Source: Dysgonomonas sp. ZJ279 (GTDB lineage Bacteria > Bacteroidota > Bacteroidia > Bacteroidales > Dysgonomonadaceae). From it: a DNA stretch of 64,000 nucleotides. Position 1 is the first letter of the stretch, and each line of letters opens with the position of its first letter. A program made the position numbers and the translations under genes. Below, one piece after another: positions 44,114 to 52,930 of the stretch. The DNA is taken from positions 186,001-250,000 of the forward strand of contig NZ_JAAKEL010000002.1 in NCBI RefSeq assembly GCF_011039205.1. The letters are read 5' to 3'. The notes under the pieces were generated by a model, which searched no databases, was not told where the DNA came from, and was given only the letters and a program-made list of their open reading frames with translations.

Positions 44114-45151
44114 ATGGCTCATTCTATACTTTTCCCTGCCGAATGGTATCCTCAGAGTGCTATTCAACTTACATGGCCTCATGGCAATACCGATTGGAGT
44201 TACATGATAGAAGAAGTAACTGCCTGCTATGTAAATATTGCATCCGAAATATTAAAAAGACAAAAGCTGATTGTTGTTTGCCACAATGCGGAGTTGGTGA
44301 AATTTGAGCTGCAAGGGGTAAAGGAACATTTCAACAATCTTATATTAGCTCAACTTGATACAAATGATACCTGGGCACGCGATCATGGCGGTATCTCTGT
44401 TATTAAGGACGGAGATAACAGTATATATGATTTTACATTTAACGGTTGGGGAATGAAATTTATCGCCAACTACGACAATCAGATCAATAGAGGTCTTTCT
44501 GCTCATAATATATTCAATCCTGAGGTTAAATTCATAAACAGGAAAGACTTTGTATTAGAAGGAGGAGCAATAGAATCGGATGGCGAGGGCACTTTGCTCA
44601 CTACATCAGAATGTCTATTATCGCCAAACAGAAATGCTTATCTATCCAAAGACGAGGTAGAAAAATCTTTGAAAAAGTCTTTTGGACTCGATCGGGTTTT
44701 GTGGCTCGATCATGGCTTTTTAGAAGGTGATGATACGGATAGCCATATAGATACATTGGCTCGGTTTTGCGATGCGCATACTATCGCCTATGTAAAATGT
44801 GAAGATAAAGAAGATGTGCATTATGATGCTCTATCCAAAATGGAGAAACAAATAAAAACGTTTGTCGATTATAAAGGCAAACCGTATAAATTGATTCCTC
44901 TACCAATGGCCAAACCCGTATATGATGAGGATAGACAGCGGCTACCGGCAACTTATGCCAATTTCCTTATAATGAACGAAGTTATTCTTCTCCCCTTCTA
45001 TAATAATAAAGAGAAAGACGAAGAAGCTCGTAAGCAATTGCAGCAGGCATTTCCGACAAGAGAGGTCGTAGGCATAGAGTGCACTTCATTAATACGCCAA
45101 CACGGATCGTTACATTGCATAACAATGCAGTATCCGGAAGGTTTTATCTAA
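44114..45151 (+). CDS. aguA: Agmatine deiminase
   Basis: 345 residues, peptidyl-arginine/agmatine deiminase family. Conserved WYPQSAIQLTWPHGNTDW at the start, DTNDTWARDHGG, VLEGGAIESDGEGTLLTT, HIDTLARF and the catalytic cysteine near the end in GSLHCITMQ. Converts agmatine to N-carbamoylputrescine and ammonia. The next gene encodes the enzyme for the following step, 19 bases away. Together they make putrescine; the arginine decarboxylase that forms agmatine is not in the window. Confidence 0.95.
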   Translation: MAHSILFPAEWYPQSAIQLTWPHGNTDWSYMIEEVTACYVNIASEILKRQKLIVVCHNAELVKFELQGVKEHFNNLILAQLDTNDTWARDHGGISVIKDGDNSIYDFTFNGWGMKFIANYDNQINRGLSAHNIFNPEVKFINRKDFVLEGGAIESDGEGTLLTTSECLLSPNRNAYLSKDEVEKSLKKSFGLDRVLWLDHGFLEGDDTDSHIDTLARFCDAHTIAYVKCEDKEDVHYDALSKMEKQIKTFVDYKGKPYKLIPLPMAKPVYDEDRQRLPATYANFLIMNEVILLPFYNNKEKDEEARKQLQQAFPTREVVGIECTSLIRQHGSLHCITMQYPEGFI

Positions 45152-45170
45152 TAAACAAAAGATTATCTCC

Positions 45171-46046
45171 ATGAAAATAGGATTAGTACAACAGATCAAT
45201 ACATCTGATATAGAATTAAATAAGAAGAATCTAAAAGATAAGATACAACAAGCAGCTAAGCAAGGTGCTCAATTGATTGTCTTACAGGAATTACATAACT
45301 CTCTTTACTTCTGCCAGATAGAAGACCCTGATATATTCGATTTAGCAGAGACAATTCCCGGTCCTTCGACTGATGAATTTGGATTACTGGCTAAAGAATT
45401 AGGCGTTGTGATTGTTCTTTCTCTATTTGAACGACGTGCTCCGGGTTTATACCACAATACGGCAGTTGTAATAGAAAAAGATGGCTCAATTGCAGGGAAA
45501 TATCGCAAAATGCATATTCCAGACGATCCTGCATACTATGAGAAATTTTATTTCACTCCCGGTGATATCGGATTTAAGCCTATCGAAACGTCTGTTGGCA
45601 AATTAGGCGTATTGGTATGTTGGGATCAATGGTATCCCGAAGCTGCCCGCCTCATGGCTATGGCCGGCGCCGATTTATTAATCTATCCGACTGCTATCGG
45701 TTGGGAATCGACAGACACAGAAGACGAAAAGAATCGTCAATTGGGGGCTTGGGTAATTTCACAACGTGGACATGCTGTTGCCAATGGCCTACACGTCGTA
45801 TCGGTGAACCGCACAGGATATGAGCCTGATCCTTCGGGTCAAACAAATGGTATTACCTTTTGGGGCAATAGTTTCGTTGCAGGACCTCAGGGCGAAATCC
45901 TGTGGAATGGCTCTAATGATAAAGAAGAAGTACAGATTGTAGATATAGACATTAAGCGTTCCGAAGCTGTCCGTCGTATGTGGCCATTCTTTCGTGATAG
46001 ACGGATAGATGCTTTTGGAGATATTACCAAACGATTCATTGACTAA
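45171..46046 (+). CDS. aguB: N-carbamoylputrescine amidase
   Basis: 291 residues, nitrilase superfamily. Catalytic triad visible: Glu in VLQELHNSLYFCQ, Lys in KYRKMHIPDDP, Cys in GVLVCWDQWYPEAAR. DPAYYEKFYFTPGD and the C-terminus MWPFFRDRRIDAFGD are typical of AguB. Cleaves N-carbamoylputrescine to putrescine, CO2 and ammonia in the cytoplasm. Confidence 0.95.
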   Translation: MKIGLVQQINTSDIELNKKNLKDKIQQAAKQGAQLIVLQELHNSLYFCQIEDPDIFDLAETIPGPSTDEFGLLAKELGVVIVLSLFERRAPGLYHNTAVVIEKDGSIAGKYRKMHIPDDPAYYEKFYFTPGDIGFKPIETSVGKLGVLVCWDQWYPEAARLMAMAGADLLIYPTAIGWESTDTEDEKNRQLGAWVISQRGHAVANGLHVVSVNRTGYEPDPSGQTNGITFWGNSFVAGPQGEILWNGSNDKEEVQIVDIDIKRSEAVRRMWPFFRDRRIDAFGDITKRFID

Positions 46047-46055
46047 AAAACATAA

Positions 46056-46499
46056 ATGAGGTATTCTATTCCTTTATTATTCCTATTGTTGATTTTATCC
46101 TGCTCTTCCAAAATTCAAAAAGAGGAAGTTGAAGTTAAACCGAACTCTCTCCAAGAAGAGATAATTGAAGATGAAGTTTTAGTTTCGTATGACGATCTCA
46201 AAGCAGATTCCTCAAATAAACGGAATGATTTCCGAAAACTCTATAATAGTTGTAATGGGAATAAAGTCAACCAAGATAGTATCATTATAGATGCACAAGA
46301 ATATTTGCTTAATATCTCCGATCAATATTTCAAAGCATGGTATGGTACTCCATGGGCTTTTCACGGTCACAGTAAGGTTCCGTCTGAACCCCTGATTGGC
46401 AGGAATCCATTAAATGACTCTAAGTACAGAGTTATTGGTAAGATAATGGATAAAGAAATGGTAAGGAATTGGATATTAAATACTCCTTATTCAGAATAA
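46056..46499 (+). CDS. Small lipoprotein, unknown function
   Basis: 147 residues, lipoprotein signal LLLILSC (Cys16). The first third is acidic and low complexity (QKEEVEVKPNSLQEEIIEDE); the rest (residues 60-147) has YLLNISDQYFKAWYGTPWAFHGHSKVPSEPLIG, aromatic-rich. Spacing (9 bases after aguB) makes it the third gene of the putrescine operon, but I know no link to polyamines. Its length and the mix of Trp/His suggest a small periplasmic hydrolase fragment or binding protein; no family recognised. Confidence 0.65.
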   Translation: MRYSIPLLFLLLILSCSSKIQKEEVEVKPNSLQEEIIEDEVLVSYDDLKADSSNKRNDFRKLYNSCNGNKVNQDSIIIDAQEYLLNISDQYFKAWYGTPWAFHGHSKVPSEPLIGRNPLNDSKYRVIGKIMDKEMVRNWILNTPYSE

Positions 46500-46519
46500 A
46501 ACGAACTGATTATATTTAT

Positions 46520-47728
46520 ATGAATTCTCTATACGAATCTGGTAATCAACAACATTTATCGAGAACAACCCTCTGGCTGATGACAATCGGAGCAGGTCTG
46601 GTTGTAGCCAATAATTATTACAATCAGCCACTGTTGGGTATGATTGCAAAAGAACTTGGTGAATCGGAGGCTGCTACAAGTAGAGTTGCTATGTTTACAC
46701 AGATTGGTTATGCTGCTGGTTTATTGCTTATCATACCACTAGGAGATATGTTTAAGCGCAAAAAGATTATTCTGATTGATTTTGTGTTCATCTTATTATC
46801 ATTGATTGTATTTGCTTTCAGTCCGACTTTAAAAGTGATGCTGGTAGCCAGTTTTTTCATTGGCTTGACTTCCGTCGTACCTCAAATATTTGTCCCTATC
46901 GCAGCACAGTTATCCGCACCGAAAGACAGGGATAAGAATGTAGCTCAGGTTATGAGTGGTTTATTGATCGGTATCTTAGCTTCCCGTGTATTTAGCGGTG
47001 TACTTGGTGAATATCTTGGCTGGCGAGAGGTATTTCTTATTGCCGCAGGACTAACTGTTGTGCTAGGTGTACTTATCGCCATATTATTACCTAATATGCA
47101 ATCAACATTCAGGGGTACATATAGCCAGCTAATGAGTTCTATTCTTTATTATGCAAAAACAATACCCAGCCTTCGTCTGGCTTCATTACGCGGAGCATTA
47201 GGCTTCGGCTCATTCTCTATCTTCTGGACTACGCTGACTTTCCACTTAGAACAAGAACCTTTTCATGTGGGGAGCGATGTTGCAGGACTTTTGGGTCTTG
47301 TTGGCATTGCAGGAGCATTAGCTGCTTCGCTGGTCGGATATTTCTCCGGTAAGATTAAGAAAAATTATCTGGTAGCCATCGGTTGCTCTCTTATGATTCT
47401 TTCGTGGTTGGTATTCGGTATTTTCGGAATGACATACACGGGACTAATACTTGGTATCGTCTTCCTCGACATGGGATTACAAGGAATGCATGTAACCAAT
47501 CAGACAATCGTATTTTCGACTCATCCCGAAGCTACAAATCGGTTGAACACGGTCTACATGGTTTCTTATTTTGTCGGCGGTGCCTTCGGTACTTTTGTCG
47601 GCGGCAAGGCTTGGGAGTCTTACGGATGGAATGGAGTGGTGGTGGTTGGTTCGATATTTGTTACATTATGCTTATTAGTACATTTGTTGTTAGCTAACAA
47701 GGCAAAGTATAGGCCAAAAGAAAATTGA
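46520..47728 (+). CDS. MFS transporter, probable exporter
   Basis: 402 residues from ATG 46520; an upstream TTG-started frame overlaps the preceding gene and is rejected. 12 hydrophobic segments; TLWLMTIGAGLVVANNYYNQPLLGMIAKELG is the opening of a YnfM/YbcL-like MFS group of small-molecule exporters, and GDMFKRKKIILIDF is the MFS loop 2-3 motif. Substrate unknown. Starts 20 bases after the lipoprotein gene stop, so it is likely the last gene of the agu operon; polyamine or drug export is possible but unproven. Confidence 0.88.
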   Translation: MNSLYESGNQQHLSRTTLWLMTIGAGLVVANNYYNQPLLGMIAKELGESEAATSRVAMFTQIGYAAGLLLIIPLGDMFKRKKIILIDFVFILLSLIVFAFSPTLKVMLVASFFIGLTSVVPQIFVPIAAQLSAPKDRDKNVAQVMSGLLIGILASRVFSGVLGEYLGWREVFLIAAGLTVVLGVLIAILLPNMQSTFRGTYSQLMSSILYYAKTIPSLRLASLRGALGFGSFSIFWTTLTFHLEQEPFHVGSDVAGLLGLVGIAGALAASLVGYFSGKIKKNYLVAIGCSLMILSWLVFGIFGMTYTGLILGIVFLDMGLQGMHVTNQTIVFSTHPEATNRLNTVYMVSYFVGGAFGTFVGGKAWESYGWNGVVVVGSIFVTLCLLVHLLLANKAKYRPKEN

Positions 47729-47895
47729 ATAACGCACCTAAATGGAAGTTATTAGAAAAAATCATCAAATAATAGCCCATCTCTCTGCTTATTAGAGAGG
47801 TAAGATAGAAAAAGAAGCTCTCGCAATAAAGCTATTTTTTTTATTTTTTAAGGATTTAGTATCATTTATCTAACCCAATATCTTTATTAAATAGG

Positions 47896-47903
47896 TAAAT
47901 TTG
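47896..47903 (+). promoter_or_regulatory. Promoter -7 box of the GH76 gene
   Basis: TAAATTTG, 40 bases before the ATG at 47944. No clear -33 match. Confidence 0.45.
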
Positions 47904-47943
47904 CATGTAATACCTTATTAATTCTAATAAATATAAAATCTAA

Positions 47944-49131
47944 ATGAAACACGTTCCTATCTATGTATCATTAGCATGTCTAATTTTATTCTCTAGTTTT
48001 GAACTAAAAAAAGAAAAAACAAGCGCGAACATTAATCACGAAAGAGCACAAGTTGCGTTAGAATCCCTCTACGCTAAATATGCTGTTCAAGGTACAAATC
48101 TATTACGGGAAAATTACCCTTTTGATGATAAATATACGGCTACTTATCTCGCATCTGACGACCAAGCCGTTCCAAATCAATATTCTTATCTATGGCCCTA
48201 TTCGGGAACATTCTCGGCAGTTAATGCAATATTGGAAGCTACTGATAATAATAAATATAAAGAAATACTGGATACTAAGGTATTGCCCGGATTGGAAGAA
48301 TACTTTGACCAAAAAAGAGATCCTTCCGGATATGCTTCGTATATCAATTCTGCGCCTGAATCAGACCGCTTCTATGATGACAATGTTTGGCTGGGAATCG
48401 ACTTCACAGATACATACATGATGAAAGGAGAGGAAAAATATCTGGATAAAGCCAAGCTTATCTGGGATTTTGTAGCAAGTGGCATGGACGACAAATTGGG
48501 CGGTGGCATTTACTGGTGCGAGCAAAAGAGAGAATCCAAAAATACTTGCTCTAATGCTCCGGGAGCTGTTTTTGCCCTTAAGTTATTTGCAGCGACTAAA
48601 GACCGTGCTTATTTATATTCGGGAAAAGATCTGTACGAATGGACGCAGAAAAATCTGCAAGATCCAACTGATAATTTATATTTTGACAACATCAGATTAG
48701 ATGGAAAAATAGGCAAAGCGAAATTTGCATATAACAGTGGCCAAATGATGCAAGCAGCTGTACTACTATACAAAGCTACAGGCGAGGATAAGTATCTGAC
48801 AGATGCCCAAAATCTGGCAACAGCATGTTATAATTACTTCTTTCATGACTTTAAAGGGGCTAAAGGTGAACAATTCTGTTTATTGAATAAAGGAAATATC
48901 TGGTTCACCGCAGTTATGCTTCGCGGCTTCATAGAGCTTTATAATGTAGATCACAATCCGATATATATAAACGCCTTCAAAAAAAATATGGATTATGCCT
49001 GGGAACATTCCCGTGACGAAAACGGTTTATTTAGTACCGACTGGAGCGGACAACAAAAAGATGCTTCAATATGGCTCTTGACTCAGGCAGCGATGGTAGA
49101 AATGTATGGCAGGCTTGCTACTGTGAAATGA
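47944..49131 (+). CDS. GH76 family alpha-1,6-mannanase-like protein
   Basis: 395 residues with an N-terminal hydrophobic signal (VPIYVSLACLILFSSF). (alpha/alpha)6 barrel of GH76: YSYLWPYSGTFSAVNAI, the catalytic double aspartate in RFYDDNVWLGIDF, GGGIYWCEQKRESKNTCSNAPGA, and AYNSGQMMQAAVLLY. GH76 enzymes hydrolyse alpha-1,6-mannan, the backbone of yeast mannan. The C-terminus (ASIWLLTQAAMVEMYG) is complete. Followed after 22 bases by an oxidoreductase gene. Confidence 0.9.
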   Translation: MKHVPIYVSLACLILFSSFELKKEKTSANINHERAQVALESLYAKYAVQGTNLLRENYPFDDKYTATYLASDDQAVPNQYSYLWPYSGTFSAVNAILEATDNNKYKEILDTKVLPGLEEYFDQKRDPSGYASYINSAPESDRFYDDNVWLGIDFTDTYMMKGEEKYLDKAKLIWDFVASGMDDKLGGGIYWCEQKRESKNTCSNAPGAVFALKLFAATKDRAYLYSGKDLYEWTQKNLQDPTDNLYFDNIRLDGKIGKAKFAYNSGQMMQAAVLLYKATGEDKYLTDAQNLATACYNYFFHDFKGAKGEQFCLLNKGNIWFTAVMLRGFIELYNVDHNPIYINAFKKNMDYAWEHSRDENGLFSTDWSGQQKDASIWLLTQAAMVEMYGRLATVK

Positions 49132-49153
49132 TATTAATTATATAATTACGACT

Positions 49154-50155
49154 ATGTCTAAATCTTTTAAATTACGTTTTGGAATTGTTGGCTCTAACTA
49201 CATTGTTGATAAAGTGTTGGCCGGAGCATGTCTCGATCCCCGTTTCGATCTTGTAGCTATCTATTCCCGTACACAGGAACGGGCAGATGAGTTTGCGGCA
49301 AAGCATAATGTGCCGCATACATTCACTTCGTTGGAAGAAATGGCAGCCAGTCCGTTGATCGATGCCGTATATATAGCTTCGCCGAATTCTCTTCACGCAC
49401 CGCAAAGCATTATTTTTATGCAACACGGTAAACATGTGTTATGTGAGAAACCTTTTGCATCGAATGTGCGGGAAGTAAAAGCCATGATCGAAGCATCGGA
49501 GAAATATAACGTTACACTAATGGAAGCTATGAAGCCGACACTGACACCTAACTTCCTTTCTGTAAGGAAGCATGTAAAAGATGTAGGAGTTCTTCGTCGC
49601 TATTTTTCGTGCTATTGCCAGTATTCGACCCGGTACGACAGCCTAAAAGAAGGCGTGCTTATGAATGCTTTCGATCCTGCTTTATCGAATGGTGCAGTGA
49701 TGGATTTAGGTGTATATACAATCTATCCGATGGTAGTCTTGTTTGGCCAACCAAGTAAAATAAGTGCCACAGGTCTTATGTTATCTACAGGTGCAGACGG
49801 ACAAGGTGCAATAAATTTCGAATACGAAGGAATGAATGCAACCGTACTGTATTCAAAAATAGCAGACTCTGCTTTACCAACGGAAATACAAGGTGAGGAT
49901 GGCACTATTATGCTAGATAGGGTAAATATTATCAGCCATGTTACTTTAAAGAGTCGAGACGGTAAAGAAGATGTTATCAGTCGTCCGATCGAAAAAAATG
50001 AATTCTATTATGAAATATCCGAATTCATAAATCTGGTGGAATCCGGTAAACGGGAATCAGAAATCAACAGCCACGAAAACTCCCTCATCACAATGGAGAT
50101 AATAGACGAGATAAGAAAACAAATCGGGGTTGTATATCCTGCCGATAAGTCTTGA
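49154..50155 (+). CDS. Gfo/Idh/MocA-family oxidoreductase
   Basis: 333 residues, no signal peptide. NAD(P)-binding Rossmann domain (FGIVGSNYIVDKVLAGACLD, YSRTQERADEFAAKH, YIASPNSLHAPQSIIFMQHGKHVLCEKPFA split over 70-105), and the EKP motif with the usual lysine. C-terminal alpha/beta domain of the dehydrogenase type. Members oxidise sugars or polyols, e.g. glucose-fructose oxidoreductase. Pairs with GH76, so perhaps acts on a mannose derivative; unproven. Confidence 0.9.
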   Translation: MSKSFKLRFGIVGSNYIVDKVLAGACLDPRFDLVAIYSRTQERADEFAAKHNVPHTFTSLEEMAASPLIDAVYIASPNSLHAPQSIIFMQHGKHVLCEKPFASNVREVKAMIEASEKYNVTLMEAMKPTLTPNFLSVRKHVKDVGVLRRYFSCYCQYSTRYDSLKEGVLMNAFDPALSNGAVMDLGVYTIYPMVVLFGQPSKISATGLMLSTGADGQGAINFEYEGMNATVLYSKIADSALPTEIQGEDGTIMLDRVNIISHVTLKSRDGKEDVISRPIEKNEFYYEISEFINLVESGKRESEINSHENSLITMEIIDEIRKQIGVVYPADKS

Positions 50156-50177
50156 ATACATCTCTATATAGAAAAAA

Positions 50178-50335
50178 TGAAGAGAGTATATCATAAGTAA
50201 AAATACACTGTAAAAGTGTTACACTCTTTTGTCATTCTGAACGGAGAGAAGAATCCCAGCTTTCCATAAGAGATACTTCTCTCCGTTCAGGATGACAGAA
50301 TCATACGAAAGATTACTTGTGACACACCCTCTTCA
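50178..50335. repeat. MITE-like repeat, terminal inverted repeat type 1 (copy C)
   Basis: 158 bases. The left end (50178-50200) and the complement of the right end (50313-50335) match at 19 of 23 positions; the right end carries GAGGGTGTGTC. The core 50230-50297 is a long hairpin (CTGAACGGAGAGAAG with its complement). It is nearly the reverse complement of the element at 57830-57980 along the whole length. Located between the convergent stops of the oxidoreductase and GH97 genes. Confidence 0.75.
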
Positions 50336-50348
50336 GTTTTGATTAAAA

Positions 50349-52322
50349 TTATTCTATTACAGCAGCAAATCCGCCGTTACGCACCATCTTTATTTGTATT
50401 TTATCGCCATTACGCACCTGCGATTCTTTTCTCCTATAATCCATTGCCTGACGTCCGGCATTGATACCATCTTCGAAAGAAGTCATTTCGTAGGATTTTC
50501 CCTGATTCAGAAAGTCAAGGCTGATTTCTATATTTCTTTCTTTTTCCTTATTATTAGTCATACCGCCAATAAACCATTTATCGCCTTTACGTTTAGCCAC
50601 GATTGCAATCTCCCCTGCTTCGGCAACTAAAGCCTTTGTTTCATCCCATGTGGTAGGCACTTGGGTGATAAATTTAGTACAATCTTCATTTCTGTAATAA
50701 AGAGTTGGGTTATCTGCCAGCATTTGCAATCCGCTTTCCAGAATCACAAATAAAGACAGCTGGTATGCGCGTGTACCTATACTTGCCGAGTTCGGTCTGT
50801 TACCACAATATACTTCGGGCTGCATGCTGATCATTGCTCCCGGAGTATAGTCTGCCGGACCAACAGCATTCCGCATGAATGGAAAATAAATACTATTATC
50901 AGGAGTAGCCCCACCCATTTGTTCCATGCCCCGTATGCCTTCATACGATAATATATTCGGATATTTATATTCCAATCCTGCCGGCTTGAATGACCCGTGG
51001 AAATCGACAAACAGTTCATATTTGGCTGCTTCTTTTGCGACACGTTCGTAGTAATTTACCATCCACTGATCGCTACGATCCATAAAATCGATTTTCAGTC
51101 CTTTGACTCCCCATTCCTGAAATGTCTTGAATAGTTCGAAATTATTTTCTACACATAGCCATGTCAGCCAAAGAACGATACCTACATTCTTTTCTTTTCC
51201 GTAACGGATAAGTTCATGTACATCCACTTTCGGATTCGGTGTATATGGATCGAATACCGTTTTTGCCCAACCTTCATCCATAATGATATAAGGGATACCA
51301 AATTTTGAAGCAAAATCGATATAATATTTATAGGTATCTAAGTTGTAACCGGAAACAAAATTTACATCCGGCCCATAAGGCGACGCATCGTTCCACCATT
51401 CCCAACTTACTTGTCCGGGTTTTATCCAAGCTGTATTCTGCAACACACTTTTACTTGCCAGTTTGTATGTCATAGTGTTTTCGATAATCTGTCTATCGTC
51501 TTTTGTGATAACAAAATACCTCCAAGGGTAGTTCCTAGCACCACTTGTTTTAGCGATATAGTCGGCCTCTTTCAATATCTTTAGGCTTCGGTCTCCGTCT
51601 TCTCCAAATTCGAGGGGAGTCTTGGGGAAAGTAGAATGCATACCATTCGAGCCTGTGCCCTTAAGGAACATACACGGATAATCGGATAGATCAGATTCTG
51701 AGATCAGTATTTTATATTGTTTCTTTGTATCAATTAGTATCGGTAGGGTAGACATTTTATCTGCCGGTTTCCATTCGGATGTCTGAACATGCGTATATGG
51801 CTCTTCATAAGCTGTTTTGAATCCTCCGGGTTGTTGTACATGTGCAAGGTAGTTACCGGGAAAATTGATTGCAAAATCTTCATTCAGCACTTCAACTTCC
51901 ATTTTCTTATTCGTGATAAAACGATAGGCTATACCATCGTCGAAAGCTCGGAACTCTACCGAGTAGTTTCCTTTAAAATTAAGTAAGAGAGAATGATACT
52001 GATTTTTTACTGTAGAATACTTTAGCGGAACAATAGGCTTTAAATTTTCATTTACGCTACTGCGCTTTTGATTTGCCAACTTAGGATTGGCACCTAACGA
52101 TTCCCCTTTCAGGTCGAGTTTCAGATAATTGTCATTAAGTAATTCTTCATTTTCATAAGAAATAGAATAGTAGATTTTGTCACTCAGTTTAACTGCTACT
52201 TTTATTTCTCCATTCGGAGATTTCAATTCATAGTTCTGAGCATTTATACTTGCTATCCCTGCCGAAAAACAGATGGCAAAGACGAGCAGAATACTTTTCC
52301 TCAAAGTAATTAAATGTTTCAT
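50349..52322 (-). CDS. GH97 glycoside hydrolase, retaining-type (alpha-galactosidase-like)
   Basis: 657 residues, signal peptide cut near INAQ (about residue 29). N-terminal GH97 sandwich (YELKSPNGEIKVAVKLSDKI), TIM barrel (about 295-560) with YIIMDEGWAKTVFDPYT, and GLKIDFMDRSDQWMVNYYE, then a C-terminal sandwich. In GH97, the retaining alpha-galactosidase subgroup uses an aspartate at the strand-4 position, and KIDFMDR fits it; the inverting SusB-type enzymes carry glutamates instead. So alpha-galactosidase or a related retaining activity is likely. Promoter TAACTTTG at 52355-52362. Confidence 0.88.
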   Translation of the reverse strand: MKHLITLRKSILLVFAICFSAGIASINAQNYELKSPNGEIKVAVKLSDKIYYSISYENEELLNDNYLKLDLKGESLGANPKLANQKRSSVNENLKPIVPLKYSTVKNQYHSLLLNFKGNYSVEFRAFDDGIAYRFITNKKMEVEVLNEDFAINFPGNYLAHVQQPGGFKTAYEEPYTHVQTSEWKPADKMSTLPILIDTKKQYKILISESDLSDYPCMFLKGTGSNGMHSTFPKTPLEFGEDGDRSLKILKEADYIAKTSGARNYPWRYFVITKDDRQIIENTMTYKLASKSVLQNTAWIKPGQVSWEWWNDASPYGPDVNFVSGYNLDTYKYYIDFASKFGIPYIIMDEGWAKTVFDPYTPNPKVDVHELIRYGKEKNVGIVLWLTWLCVENNFELFKTFQEWGVKGLKIDFMDRSDQWMVNYYERVAKEAAKYELFVDFHGSFKPAGLEYKYPNILSYEGIRGMEQMGGATPDNSIYFPFMRNAVGPADYTPGAMISMQPEVYCGNRPNSASIGTRAYQLSLFVILESGLQMLADNPTLYYRNEDCTKFITQVPTTWDETKALVAEAGEIAIVAKRKGDKWFIGGMTNNKEKERNIEISLDFLNQGKSYEMTSFEDGINAGRQAMDYRRKESQVRNGDKIQIKMVRNGGFAAVIE

Positions 52323-52354
52323 GGTTTAGTATTTAGATTTAACATGTAGACAAA

Positions 52355-52362
52355 CAAAGTTA
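52355..52362 (-). promoter_or_regulatory. Promoter -7 box of the GH97 gene
   Basis: Minus strand TAACTTTG, 33 bases upstream of the ATG. Confidence 0.5.
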
Positions 52363-52423
52363 AAAATAAAACGTTTAATATATTACATATTGAACGTTAC
52401 TTTTACTGGCCACTTATTTTTTC

Positions 52424-52927
52424 TTAATTTGTTTTTTTGAAAAAATTATCATTCTGATAACACCACACTTCATAACCCTGCGACTTGAGAATATCTATTA
52501 TAGGAATAGGCCTGAATGGTGCTTTAATTTGTAATATCTCCTCTCCGTTTAGTTCTGATGCTAATTTCAATATCGTCTGCATTGGACTTTTCCCTGCATC
52601 GATAATAGGACAGGCATCAAAGAATATTTTAATATTCTCTTTATTGAACCACAATGGAGGATTTGTCGAATATTCATTATTGTTATCCTCTAGCTCATCA
52701 TATTCTTCCAGTAAGCCGGCAGCTTCTCTCAGGCTTTGTATCATAAGACCCGGAGAGATCTCCGCAATCTTGGCCGCTTGCTGCAACGAAGTCATTTTAG
52801 CAACAGTACGACGTAGAATCGGATTCTGAAGCTTGGCAAATCTCGGAGATAACTCCAGAAGTTTTCCTTCCAATTGAGGATATGCAAATAACAAATCTGC
52901 AACTTTTGTATGCAAGTTTATATCCAT
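52424..52927 (-). CDS. DUF1858/DUF2249-type protein
   Basis: 167 residues, cytoplasmic. N-terminal DUF1858-like helical part (about 1-65, LHTKVADLLFAYPQLEGKLLELSPRF) and a C-terminal beta-alpha part (about 95-160, FFDACPIIDAGKSPMQTILKLA, ILQIKAPFRPIPIIDILKSQGYEVW) resembling DUF2249/TusA-like folds. In anaerobes such proteins accompany hemerythrin and hybrid-cluster genes in nitrosative-stress groups. The start overlaps nothing; it follows DUF438 with a 3-base gap. Confidence 0.8.
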   Translation of the reverse strand: MDINLHTKVADLLFAYPQLEGKLLELSPRFAKLQNPILRRTVAKMTSLQQAAKIAEISPGLMIQSLREAAGLLEEYDELEDNNNEYSTNPPLWFNKENIKIFFDACPIIDAGKSPMQTILKLASELNGEEILQIKAPFRPIPIIDILKSQGYEVWCYQNDNFFKKTN

Positions 52928-52930
52928 CTT

